NCBI GenBank assembly: GCA_017557475.1
Contig: JAFYYO010000379.1
Coordinates: 1 to 16,106 of the forward strand
Reading direction: 5' to 3'
DNA length: 16,106 nucleotides
Origin: Bacteroidaceae bacterium
GTDB lineage: Bacteria; Bacteroidota; Bacteroidia; Bacteroidales; Bacteroidaceae
The notes under the pieces are model-generated. The model ran no database searches. It saw nothing but the letters and a program-made list of their open reading frames with translations, and was not told the origin of the DNA. A program made the position numbers and the translations under genes. Shown one piece after another: positions 6,395 through 13,600 of this stretch. Each line of letters opens with the position of its first letter. Position 1 is the stretch's first letter.

Positions 6395-7185
6395 AGTGGA
6401 CAGTACTATCAGATAATCGCACAAGTGACAAACAACTCCAGACGGAGCATGGGTTGTCTATCCTGTTAGAGACGGATAAACATCGTATCTTGCTAGATAC
6501 GGGTGCAAGCGATGTGTTTATCCGTAATGCAGAGAAGATGGGCATCGACCTCGGCATGGTGGATTATGTTTTTATCTCTCACGGACACAACGACCATACA
6601 GGAGGATTGAAACATCTGATGAAGATAATCGATAAGGCACAAGTCATTGTATCGCCCGATGCCGTCAGTTGCAAATTCTATTCCAAACGCGGAAACTTGC
6701 ATAGCATTACGACAGAGTGGCCAGATGGACTTGAAGGGCGCATTCTTCTGATTGACCATTCACAGGCGATAGCTGATGGTCTTCACGTTATTGCTCATAT
6801 TCCGCATGCACATCCGATGCCCAAAGGCAACCGGCATCTATTTGTGCAAAACGAAGATGGGGACTATGTGAACGATGACTTCCGACACGAACTTGCTCTT
6901 TACACAGATGGTATGCTTTTTACTGGTTGTGCTCATAGCGGATTGGAAAATATCTTAGCGGCTTGTCCTTATTCTGTAAAAATCGTCGTTGGAGGATTCC
7001 ACCTGCTTGATGACCATGAAACAGAAGAAGAATTAACGGATTTAGCTAATAGATTGAAAATAAACTATCCCGAAACACAATTCTACACAAGCCATTGTAC
7101 GGGTGATAAGGTCTTTGCTATTCTAAAGGCTGTGATGGGAGAGAAACTACAGTCATTTTGTTGTGGAACTATTAATAGAAAATAA
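6391..7185 (+). CDS. MBL-fold metallo-hydrolase
   Basis: A 264-residue metallo-beta-lactamase-fold enzyme with the binuclear metal motif HGHNDH (H64, H66, D68, H69), followed by H182 (TGCAHSG) and H235 (SHCTGD). The overall pattern (LLDTG, ISHGHNDHTGG, a late GGFHL, then YTSHCTG) is that of the MJ0301-like subgroup, annotated in databases as dihydropterin-ribofuranosylaminobenzene phosphate synthase relatives. Assignment to that reaction is not justified for a gut-type bacterium. No signal peptide, so probably cytoplasmic. The ATG overlaps the stop of the upstream GNAT gene (ATGA). Several cysteines cluster near the C-terminus (FCCGT at 257-259). Confidence 0.88.
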   Translation: MKWTVLSDNRTSDKQLQTEHGLSILLETDKHRILLDTGASDVFIRNAEKMGIDLGMVDYVFISHGHNDHTGGLKHLMKIIDKAQVIVSPDAVSCKFYSKRGNLHSITTEWPDGLEGRILLIDHSQAIADGLHVIAHIPHAHPMPKGNRHLFVQNEDGDYVNDDFRHELALYTDGMLFTGCAHSGLENILAACPYSVKIVVGGFHLLDDHETEEELTDLANRLKINYPETQFYTSHCTGDKVFAILKAVMGEKLQSFCCGTINRK

Positions 7186-7196
7186 AATAATTATCG

Positions 7197-7204
7197 TATT
7201 TTTG
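7197..7204 (+). promoter_or_regulatory. Possible -7 box upstream of GH27 gene
   Basis: TATTTTTG matches TAnnTTTG, 26 nt before the GH27 start, within the 45-bp gap after the MBL gene. No TTG is found at the usual distance upstream, so it may be a weak internal promoter, or the GH27 gene may be read through from the preceding operon. Confidence 0.45.
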
Positions 7205-7230
7205 TCACAGAAATAATCTTTAACGAATCC

Positions 7231-8874
7231 ATGAAACAGTTCATCATCCTTACAATCGGGCTAATCGCTCTCGCGATTCCCGTATCTGCACAGAATGCAG
7301 AGATTCCCGACTACAGTGCCTACATCCTTACGCCGCCGGCTCCAAAGTCTCCACGTATCAATAGTGCAAAAGTCTTCGGAGCTACTCCTGGCGCTCCTTT
7401 CTTCTATTGTATTGCCGCAACGGGCGAACGTCCGATGACCTTCGAGGCCACAGGGCTGCCAAAAGGATTGAAGCTGGATAAGCAGAGCGGCCACATCACA
7501 GGACGAGTGAAGTGTGCCGGCACCTATCAGGTCAAGCTCTATGCCACCAACTCACTTGGAAAAGCCGAACGCGACCTCCGCATAGAGATTGGCAACACCA
7601 TAGCTTTGACTCCACCCATGGGATGGAACTCATGGAACTGCTGGGGCAGAAGCGTTAGCCAAGAGAAAGTGATGAGTTCCGCTCGAGCTATGGTCGAGAA
7701 AGGACTCGTGAACTACGGATGGACCTACATCAATATCGATGACGGATGGCAGGGCATTCGTGGCGGGAAACATAATGGCATACAACCAAACGACAAGTTC
7801 CCATCCATGCAGCAGTTGGCTGATTCGCTACACGCTTGGGGGCTGAAGTTGGGAATCTATTCCGGCCCATGGGTCGGCACCTACGCAGGACACATTGGCA
7901 GCAGTTGCGACAACTCCGATGGCACCTACGACTGGATCAAGGAGGGCAAGCACGACGAGAACTATCGCTACTTCCTGCCCGACGACCCAAAAGCCCGCGA
8001 ACAACACTGGTATCTCGGCATGTATTCCTTTGCAGAGAACGATGCCCGCCAATGGGCGGACTGGGGTGTGGACTACCTGAAATACGACTGGAATCCCAAC
8101 GACTACTACCACACTACAGAGATGTGGGATGCCCTGCATGCCACGGGTCGCGACATCATCCTCAGTCTCTCCAATTCTGCACCCTATGGCTCTGCACCTG
8201 TCTGGTTGGAGAAGTCCAACTGTTACCGCACTACGGGTGACATACGCGACAATTGGGGAAGCATGTCTAAGATTGGCTTCGAGGGCCAGGATATGTGGCT
8301 TGCCTTCAATCGTCCTGGTCATTGGGCAGATGCCGATATGCTTGTCCTCGGAATGGTGGGGTGGGGACCGAACTTGCACTATACTCACCTGACTCCCGAC
8401 GAGCAGTTTACCCATATTTCCCTCTGGGCACTCTTGGCTTCTCCAATGCTCATCGGATGCGACATGTCACAGCTCGACCCATTCACCATCAGTTTGCTCT
8501 GCAACAATGAGGTTAACGATATCAACCAAGACCCGCTGGGCATTCAGGCCTATCCTCGCTACAGAAGCAAGGACTATGTTACCTACGTCAAGCAACTGGA
8601 GGATGGTTCAATGGCTGTCGGTCTCTTTAATCTCTCGGACAAGCCGCAGACCATAGGATTCATTCCTCATTCCATCGGAATGCGTGCTCCGCAGACGATC
8701 CGTGACGTATGGCGCCAACAGGACCTCAAGACCATCGATGCCAAAGAACGCTTCGACACAGAAGTGAACCCACATGGCGTGGTGCTCCTGAAAGTCTATC
8801 CCGGAAACCCGCATCGCCACATTGTGGAATCTGCGCGAGGAGTCGAGCAAATTCTCCCAACCACACAAGAGTGA
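7231..8874 (+). CDS. GH27 alpha-galactosidase with N-terminal Ig-like domain
   Basis: A 547-residue secreted or periplasmic retaining exo-hydrolase that releases alpha-linked galactose (family GH27, clan D). Domains in order: signal peptide about 1-20 (ending VSA); an Ig-like putative domain about 40-121, with the TGLPKGLKLDKQSG and ITG signature of the He_PIG family; a catalytic barrel from TPPMGWNSWN (127-136), including INIDDGW (167-173); and a short beta-sandwich near the C-terminus. The nucleophile is D286 in LKYDWN, and the acid/base is D337 in TTGDIRDNW. The usual Cys after the nucleophile is replaced by Trp. It probably works on galacto-oligosaccharides or galactose side chains. The next gene starts 7 nt after its stop. 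Confidence 0.92.
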   Translation: MKQFIILTIGLIALAIPVSAQNAEIPDYSAYILTPPAPKSPRINSAKVFGATPGAPFFYCIAATGERPMTFEATGLPKGLKLDKQSGHITGRVKCAGTYQVKLYATNSLGKAERDLRIEIGNTIALTPPMGWNSWNCWGRSVSQEKVMSSARAMVEKGLVNYGWTYINIDDGWQGIRGGKHNGIQPNDKFPSMQQLADSLHAWGLKLGIYSGPWVGTYAGHIGSSCDNSDGTYDWIKEGKHDENYRYFLPDDPKAREQHWYLGMYSFAENDARQWADWGVDYLKYDWNPNDYYHTTEMWDALHATGRDIILSLSNSAPYGSAPVWLEKSNCYRTTGDIRDNWGSMSKIGFEGQDMWLAFNRPGHWADADMLVLGMVGWGPNLHYTHLTPDEQFTHISLWALLASPMLIGCDMSQLDPFTISLLCNNEVNDINQDPLGIQAYPRYRSKDYVTYVKQLEDGSMAVGLFNLSDKPQTIGFIPHSIGMRAPQTIRDVWRQQDLKTIDAKERFDTEVNPHGVVLLKVYPGNPHRHIVESARGVEQILPTTQE

Positions 8875-8881
8875 ACACAAG

Positions 8882-9409
8882 ATGTTGGAAACAGGAAGGC
8901 TAATACTCCGTCCTTGGAGAGATAGCGATGCTGAGACGCTTTACAAATACGCTAGCGACCCAGAAGTTGGTCCTCGTGCTGGCTGGCCTCCACATCAGAG
9001 TGTAGAGGAGAGCCTGGAAATAATTCGAACCATCTTCAATAACGACCGCACATGGGCCATCGTATTGAAAGAGACGGGTGAGTCAATAGGCTGTATAGGT
9101 TATTTTATCTACGGAGAGAGTAACATCAACATCGGAGAGAATGATGCAGAACCAGGTTACTGGATAGCTAAGCCATACTGGAGCCAAGGAATCTGCACGG
9201 AGGCTTTGCGTTTGCTGATTGACTACTGCTTCAACGTGAAGGGATTCCAAACGCTTTGGAGCGATTTCTTTGTTGACAATCCAGCCTCTGGTCGTGTGAT
9301 GGAGAAGTGCGGCTTCAGCGATACAGGTAAAATCAACTACTGCAGCAAACTGCAAGTAGGCAGCGACCGTCCTGTAAAAGTGATGAAACTAGAGCGTAAA
9401 GAGAAATGA
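8882..9409 (+). CDS. GNAT acetyltransferase, RimJ/RimL type
   Basis: A 175-residue acetyltransferase of the Acetyltransf_3 kind. The start LETGRLILRPWRDSD is the standard opening of this subfamily and fixes ATG 8882. The acetyl-CoA motif A is YWIAKPYWSQGICTEALRLL (93-112), and the VDNPASGRVMEKCGF stretch (131-145) is the usual motif B. RimJ/RimL relatives acetylate protein N-termini or small amines; the target here is unknown. It follows the GH27 stop by 7 nt, and its TGA overlaps the ATG of the DUF1294 gene by 4 nt. Confidence 0.9.
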   Translation: MLETGRLILRPWRDSDAETLYKYASDPEVGPRAGWPPHQSVEESLEIIRTIFNNDRTWAIVLKETGESIGCIGYFIYGESNINIGENDAEPGYWIAKPYWSQGICTEALRLLIDYCFNVKGFQTLWSDFFVDNPASGRVMEKCGFSDTGKINYCSKLQVGSDRPVKVMKLERKEK

Positions 9410-9681
9410 CTGAAAGAAACCTTATCCTCATATACCTAGCCATCATTAATGTGGCTACGTTCTTCACGTTTGGTATTGACAAATTGAAGGCAAAACGCTC
9501 CAAATGGCGCATTCGAGAGGCTGCACTTCTGATGCTGGCTGTGCTTGGTGGAAGTATTGGGGCTTTGCTGGGCATGAAAGTATGGCATCACAAGACGATG
9601 CACAAGAAATTCAAATATGGTGTGCCAGCAATCTTAATAGTTCAAATAGCTGTAATAAGTTATATCCTAATGAAGCTTTGA
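9406..9681 (+). CDS. DUF1294-family membrane protein
   Basis: A 91-residue small integral membrane protein. It has an N-terminal hydrophobic segment (about 5-22), then the basic signature FGIDKLKAKRSKWRIRE, a glycine-rich LGGSIGALLGM (47-57), the HHKTMHKKFKYG linker, and a second hydrophobic helix at the C-terminus. This matches the DUF1294 pattern along its full length. The molecular role of the family is unknown. It is translationally coupled to the upstream acetyltransferase and is the last gene before the repeat-rich gap. Confidence 0.88.
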   Translation: MTERNLILIYLAIINVATFFTFGIDKLKAKRSKWRIREAALLMLAVLGGSIGALLGMKVWHHKTMHKKFKYGVPAILIVQIAVISYILMKL

Positions 9682-9718
9682 GATCCTCCTATGTGATTTA
9701 ACCTGCTGCATTGCCAAA

Positions 9719-9784
9719 CATAACGTGCGTCGTTGCCAATCATAACGTGTTATGATGGCCTGCATAACACGTTATGATTGCAAA
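9719..9784 (+). repeat. 22-bp-period CATAACGTG repeat, locus 1
   Basis: Three units begin at exactly 22-bp steps: 9719 and 9741 with CATAACGTG, and 9763 with CATAACACGTTATG. Units two and three contain the arms of a perfect 18-bp inverted repeat (9737-9754 and 9763-9780) with an 8-nt loop. The same unit family occurs at 15137-15214 on the opposite strand. The array lies between the DUF1294 gene and putA in a 315-bp gap, whose other content is the duplicated promoter module. Confidence 0.8.
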
Positions 9785-9857
9785 CACACCCTGTTGCGTT
9801 TTGCAGTTTTACAAGTGGTTGTAAACTCTCGCTCAATAATAAAAATAATTTGATTTA

Positions 9858-9889
9858 TTTGGTATTTTGCTCGCTTATTCGTATCTTTG
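9858..9889 (+). promoter_or_regulatory. Distal promoter upstream of putA
   Basis: TTTG (9858-9861), a 20-nt spacer and TATCTTTG (9882-9889) form a full consensus promoter. It is 75 bp upstream of the proximal promoter, with a terminator-like hairpin between them. Confidence 0.75.
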
Positions 9890-9916
9890 ATCTACGGTCT
9901 TAGATCCTCTCGCTCG

Positions 9917-9943
9917 AAAAAGCCCAAATAAATTTGGCTTTTT
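9917..9943 (+). terminator. Terminator-like hairpin between tandem promoters, copy B
   Basis: The arms AAAAAGCC plus AAAT pair with ATTT plus GGCTTTTT around one bulged C, ending in five Ts. The position relative to both promoters is the same as in copy A. Confidence 0.45.
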
Positions 9944-9964
9944 GCTCGCTTATTCGTATCTTTG
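9933..9964 (+). promoter_or_regulatory. Proximal promoter of putA
   Basis: TTTG (9933-9936), a 20-nt spacer and TATCTTTG (9957-9964), 32 nt before the putA start codon. The -33 element lies inside the right arm of the hairpin. Confidence 0.8.
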
Positions 9965-9996
9965 CAGAGGAAAACTATCATTAACAACATATTATT

Positions 9997-12900
9997 ATGA
10001 ACGAACTACAATTTCCGACCGTCGAGGAAGTCTTTTCCTGGATGCGCAAGCTTTACGACGAAAGTTATTCTGGCCTTACCAAAACGGAAAAGGGTGAGCA
10101 ACACATGTATGGCACAATGGTCACAACGCCTAATGACAAGAAGTTCATTGTGCGTATGCTCGACGAAACCAGTCAAATTCGTGATCGAAAGAAGTTGGCT
10201 CTTCGCGTTAAGGAACTTATCGACCAATACGGAATCCCCAAGTTTCTCGACTGGTTCGATCATGCACTCTTCTGGATGTACCAGAAGTTTGCTTATCTTC
10301 CACTCTTCAACTGGGCTGCCGTCCCAATCATCAAGTGGCGTTTACGCAGGGATACAAGTCGTGTCATCATCGATGCAGCTCGTCCCAGCTTAACTCAACA
10401 TCTTGCTACACGTTTCCAACAGGACATTGGTCAGAATGTCAACCTCTTGGGTGAGGTGGTTCTTGGCGATGGCGAGGCCGACAAGCGATATCGCTCTTAT
10501 TTAGAAGCTTTGAAAGAACCCGATATCAACTACATCTCTGTTAAGATATCGGGTATCTATGCGCAGACGCACGCATTAAATTATAAGGAATGCTTCCCCG
10601 AGCTGGTTCGTCGCATGTCGGAGCTTTATCAGACGGCTATCGACTATCCCTATACGGACGTCAACGGCGTGACGAAGCCCAAGTTCATCAACCTCGATAT
10701 GGAGGAGTACAAGGATGCTCATTTGACGATGAAGCTCTTCAAGGACGTCCTTTCCCTGCCACAGTTCAAGAACTATGAAGCAGGTATTGTTGTGCAGGCT
10801 TATCTTCCTGATGCAGAGGGTTTCCAAAGCGAACTGCTGGAGTTTGCACGCAAACGTGTTGAAGAAGGTGGCTCTCCCATCAAGATGCGTATCGTGAAGG
10901 GATGTAATCTCGATATGGAGAACATCGTCAGCGACCTTCGTGGTTGGCCCAATCCCGTTCGTCCCAACAAGACTGAAGTGGATGCCAACTATCTGCATAT
11001 CATCGAACGTGGTTTGAAGCCCGAAAATGCAAAGGTTCTGCACATCGGTATGGCTTCCCACAACCTCTTTACCATCTCCTATGCGTATCTGCTCAGCGAG
11101 ATGTATCAGACGCCCAAAGACTGCTTCTGCTTCGAGATGCTCGAAGGTATGGCCAATCATGTTTGGAGAGCTCAGAAGAAGCTCGGAAATCATGTTATCC
11201 TCTACACGCCCGTCGTGAAGAAGGAGCATTTCCTCAATGCCATTTCCTATCTTGTTCGTCGTATGGACGAGAATACGGCTCCTGATAACTTCCTGACCCA
11301 TAGTTTCTCGCTTAAGCCCGACACAAAGGAATGGAAAGAACTTCAGGAGCAATTCATCAAGGCTTATAACATGAAGGATAACCTGAATCATACACCTACA
11401 CGTACGCAAGACAGAAATCAGCCTTATGTTGGACAGGAGCCTCAGGACGAGATGATTAACGAGCCCGATACCGATTTCGACCGCTTCTGCAATCAGCAAT
11501 GGGTGGAGAAGATATTTGCGAAGTGGAAGTCGAATGGCAATATGTCGGGTGAGAAAGCAGAGTGGGGTGATTGGAAGCCTGGTGATTTGCTGCCCACTCA
11601 AATTGGCGATGAATTGACCTACAACGTGGACCATGTTAAGTATTTCGACAGAAGTCAGGATGGCGATGTGCTTGTATGCGAGATGTCGAGAGCAAATAAG
11701 GAACAGGTTCAACGGATTCTCGATATTGCCGAAAAAGATGAAGGAAAGTGGCGTGAGACAAGCGTTGAGGAGCGTCATCGGATTATGTATCGTGCTGCAA
11801 ACATTCTCGGCCAAATGCGTGGCGACCTTAACGGCTCGATGTGTGCCATTACGGGTAAGACCATCGAAGAAGCCGATGTAGAAGTATCTGAAGGTATCGA
11901 CTATTGCCGCTTCTATACGACAACGATGAAGAAGTTCGCAGCTCTGCCAGACATCGAGATGCAAGGCAAAGGAACTGTGCTTGTCCTCTCGCCTTGGAAC
12001 TTCCCATGCGCCATTCCTTGTGGCGGCGTAGTGGCAGCTTTGGCATCAGGCAACACATGTATCCTGAAGCCTGCCACAGTTGCGGCTCCTGTTGCTTGGC
12101 TTTTCGCCAAAGCATTCTGGGATGCAGGTGTTCCCAAGCAAGCCCTCCAGGTAATTATTAGTGACCGCGAAGCAACGCCTTTGCTCACGTCTTCTCCTGT
12201 CATCAAACACGTCATCCTTACTGGTGGTACTGAAACCGCACAAACGCTTGCGCACAATAATCCTCGCAAACCACTCTCGGCAGAGACGGGTGGTAAGAAC
12301 GTCATGATAATCTCTGCGAAGAGCGATCGCGACCATGCTATTATGAATGCATGTCGCTCGGCTTTCGGCAACGCTGGGCAGAAGTGTTCTGCATGCTCGC
12401 TCTTGCTTGTTGAGCGTTCTGTTTACAATCATCCCGAGTTCTTCGAGAAACTTAAGGACTGCGCTTCTTCCCTCAAGGTTGGAGGTGTTTGGAATGCAGG
12501 CAATATCGTTGGCCCGATGATTACCAACAAGAATGAGAAGTTGGAGCAAGCCTTCAAGCTTGAGCCAGGAGAGCGTTGGCTGATTGCTCCAGAGTTCGTT
12601 GACGAGAAGCACTACATCCTTCGTCCCACCATCAAGATAGATGTGAAGCCCGATTCCTTCACTTTCCGCACAGAACTCTTCGCACCGTTGCTTGCCGTAG
12701 CTCCTTACGATACACTAGAGGAAGCCGTTGACTTAGTCAATGGTCTCGATTACGGCCTGACTTCTGGCCTTCAGTCTCTCGATGAGCAAGAGCAACTTTA
12801 TTGGAAGAATCATGTCCTTGCAGGCAATCTCTACATCAATCGAGGCATTACTGGTGCCATCGTCAATCGTCAACCTTTTGGCGGCATGAAGCTTTCTGCC

Positions 12901-13485
12901 TTTGGTCCTGGCTTGAAGGCTGGCGGTCCCAACTATGTGGCTCAGTTTATGAATATTACAGACAAAGGACAACAGACAACGGACTACAGAACTTCTTATG
13001 CAGATTGGTACGAGAAGGAGTTCCGTCATGCCCGCAATATTCAGCCGAAGATTCGTGGCGAGCAGAACGTCTTCCGCTATCTGCCTCTAGCAGAAGGAAT
13101 GGTTTTGCGCCTGTTTGGAGACGAGACAAAAGAGCAGCTGGAAATGGTTTGTCTGGCAGCAAAGACAGTTGGCACACCTCTTACTGTTTCAGCCGATGAA
13201 GGTAATGCCTTGCTTAACGATGCCCGTGCCCTTGGCGCCAAGACTGTCAGCGAGAATCTGGCCTCCTTCTGTGAAAGCATCAAGAAGTACGAGCGCATTC
13301 GCACTATCTCAAGTCAAGTGCCCGATATCGTCTTCCAAGCAGCTGCCAATCATGATATGTACATTGCTCAAGCGCTTCCCGTTCACAATGGCCGCATAGA
13401 GTTGACGCATTACATCAAGGAGCAATCCATCGCTAACGAGTATCATCGTTACGGCTCTCAGATTGAGGTGCCCGTAGTGGAGTGA
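9997..13485 (+). CDS. putA: Bifunctional proline dehydrogenase / glutamate-semialdehyde dehydrogenase
   Basis: A 1162-residue enzyme that oxidises proline to glutamate in two steps, using FAD and then NAD+. The FAD-dependent proline dehydrogenase barrel covers about residues 30-450 (ISVKISGIY near 180; HIGMASHN near 348; CFEMLEGM near 375; then YLVRRMDENTAPDNFL). The aldehyde dehydrogenase domain covers about 550-985: SPWNFP with N668, SAETGGKN with general base E763, and GNAGQKCSACS with nucleophile C797. The 34-residue Glu-Cys spacing is normal. A tail of about 170 residues, like the extra C-terminal domain of long PutAs, follows from about 1000. There is no N-terminal DNA-binding domain, so it is not expected to repress itself. 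It has two upstream promoters in a module shared with the GH16 operon. No proline permease gene is adjacent. Confidence 0.94.
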   Translation: MNELQFPTVEEVFSWMRKLYDESYSGLTKTEKGEQHMYGTMVTTPNDKKFIVRMLDETSQIRDRKKLALRVKELIDQYGIPKFLDWFDHALFWMYQKFAYLPLFNWAAVPIIKWRLRRDTSRVIIDAARPSLTQHLATRFQQDIGQNVNLLGEVVLGDGEADKRYRSYLEALKEPDINYISVKISGIYAQTHALNYKECFPELVRRMSELYQTAIDYPYTDVNGVTKPKFINLDMEEYKDAHLTMKLFKDVLSLPQFKNYEAGIVVQAYLPDAEGFQSELLEFARKRVEEGGSPIKMRIVKGCNLDMENIVSDLRGWPNPVRPNKTEVDANYLHIIERGLKPENAKVLHIGMASHNLFTISYAYLLSEMYQTPKDCFCFEMLEGMANHVWRAQKKLGNHVILYTPVVKKEHFLNAISYLVRRMDENTAPDNFLTHSFSLKPDTKEWKELQEQFIKAYNMKDNLNHTPTRTQDRNQPYVGQEPQDEMINEPDTDFDRFCNQQWVEKIFAKWKSNGNMSGEKAEWGDWKPGDLLPTQIGDELTYNVDHVKYFDRSQDGDVLVCEMSRANKEQVQRILDIAEKDEGKWRETSVEERHRIMYRAANILGQMRGDLNGSMCAITGKTIEEADVEVSEGIDYCRFYTTTMKKFAALPDIEMQGKGTVLVLSPWNFPCAIPCGGVVAALASGNTCILKPATVAAPVAWLFAKAFWDAGVPKQALQVIISDREATPLLTSSPVIKHVILTGGTETAQTLAHNNPRKPLSAETGGKNVMIISAKSDRDHAIMNACRSAFGNAGQKCSACSLLLVERSVYNHPEFFEKLKDCASSLKVGGVWNAGNIVGPMITNKNEKLEQAFKLEPGERWLIAPEFVDEKHYILRPTIKIDVKPDSFTFRTELFAPLLAVAPYDTLEEAVDLVNGLDYGLTSGLQSLDEQEQLYWKNHVLAGNLYINRGITGAIVNRQPFGGMKLSAFGPGLKAGGPNYVAQFMNITDKGQQTTDYRTSYADWYEKEFRHARNIQPKIRGEQNVFRYLPLAEGMVLRLFGDETKEQLEMVCLAAKTVGTPLTVSADEGNALLNDARALGAKTVSENLASFCESIKKYERIRTISSQVPDIVFQAAANHDMYIAQALPVHNGRIELTHYIKEQSIANEYHRYGSQIEVPVVE

Positions 13486-13516
13486 TTGGCTTATGAGAAG
13501 AATGTAATAAAAAGAT

Positions 13517-13554
13517 GTCGCATGACAACTAATATGCCATGAGTCATATGCGAC
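13517..13554. other. Imperfect hairpin downstream of putA
   Basis: GTCGCATGAC (13517-13526) pairs with GTCATATGCGAC (13543-13554), leaving two unpaired bases on the right arm. It lies 31 nt after the putA stop and just ahead of the true terminator. It has no T run, so it may stabilise the 3' end or be incidental. Confidence 0.45.
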
Positions 13555-13558
13555 AATC

Positions 13559-13590
13559 AAAAAAGCCTTCCGTTATGGGAAGGCTTTTTT
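13559..13590. terminator. Bidirectional terminator between putA and TPR gene
   Basis: A perfect 13-bp stem (AAAAAAGCCTTCC and its complement) with loop 13572-13577 (GTTATG). T runs flank both arms on their respective strands, so it can end transcripts of the convergent putA and TPR genes. Confidence 0.9.
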
Positions 13591-13600
13591 TGTATAATCG

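Larger units (their letters stand above)
9874..9966 (+). repeat. Duplicated tandem-promoter module, copy B
   Basis: The second copy of the 93-bp module seen at 3841-3933, with seven substitutions and no indels. Here the first -7 box is followed by a small stem, GATCTA/TAGATC (9889-9906). Both copies keep the 75-bp promoter spacing and the central hairpin. Confidence 0.85.

Noticed and set aside
7828..8415. A 195-codon open frame antisense to the GH27 gene
   Set aside because: It overlaps the catalytic region of a well-supported alpha-galactosidase and has no domain signature.
9682..9996. Small protein genes in the putA upstream gap
   Set aside because: The only open frames are short, cross the repeats and promoter boxes, and have no supporting start context.
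10576..11964. A 462-codon open frame antisense to putA
   Set aside because: It lies wholly within the proline dehydrogenase and ALDH coding region, shows no recognisable domain, and is explained by codon bias of the real gene on the + strand.
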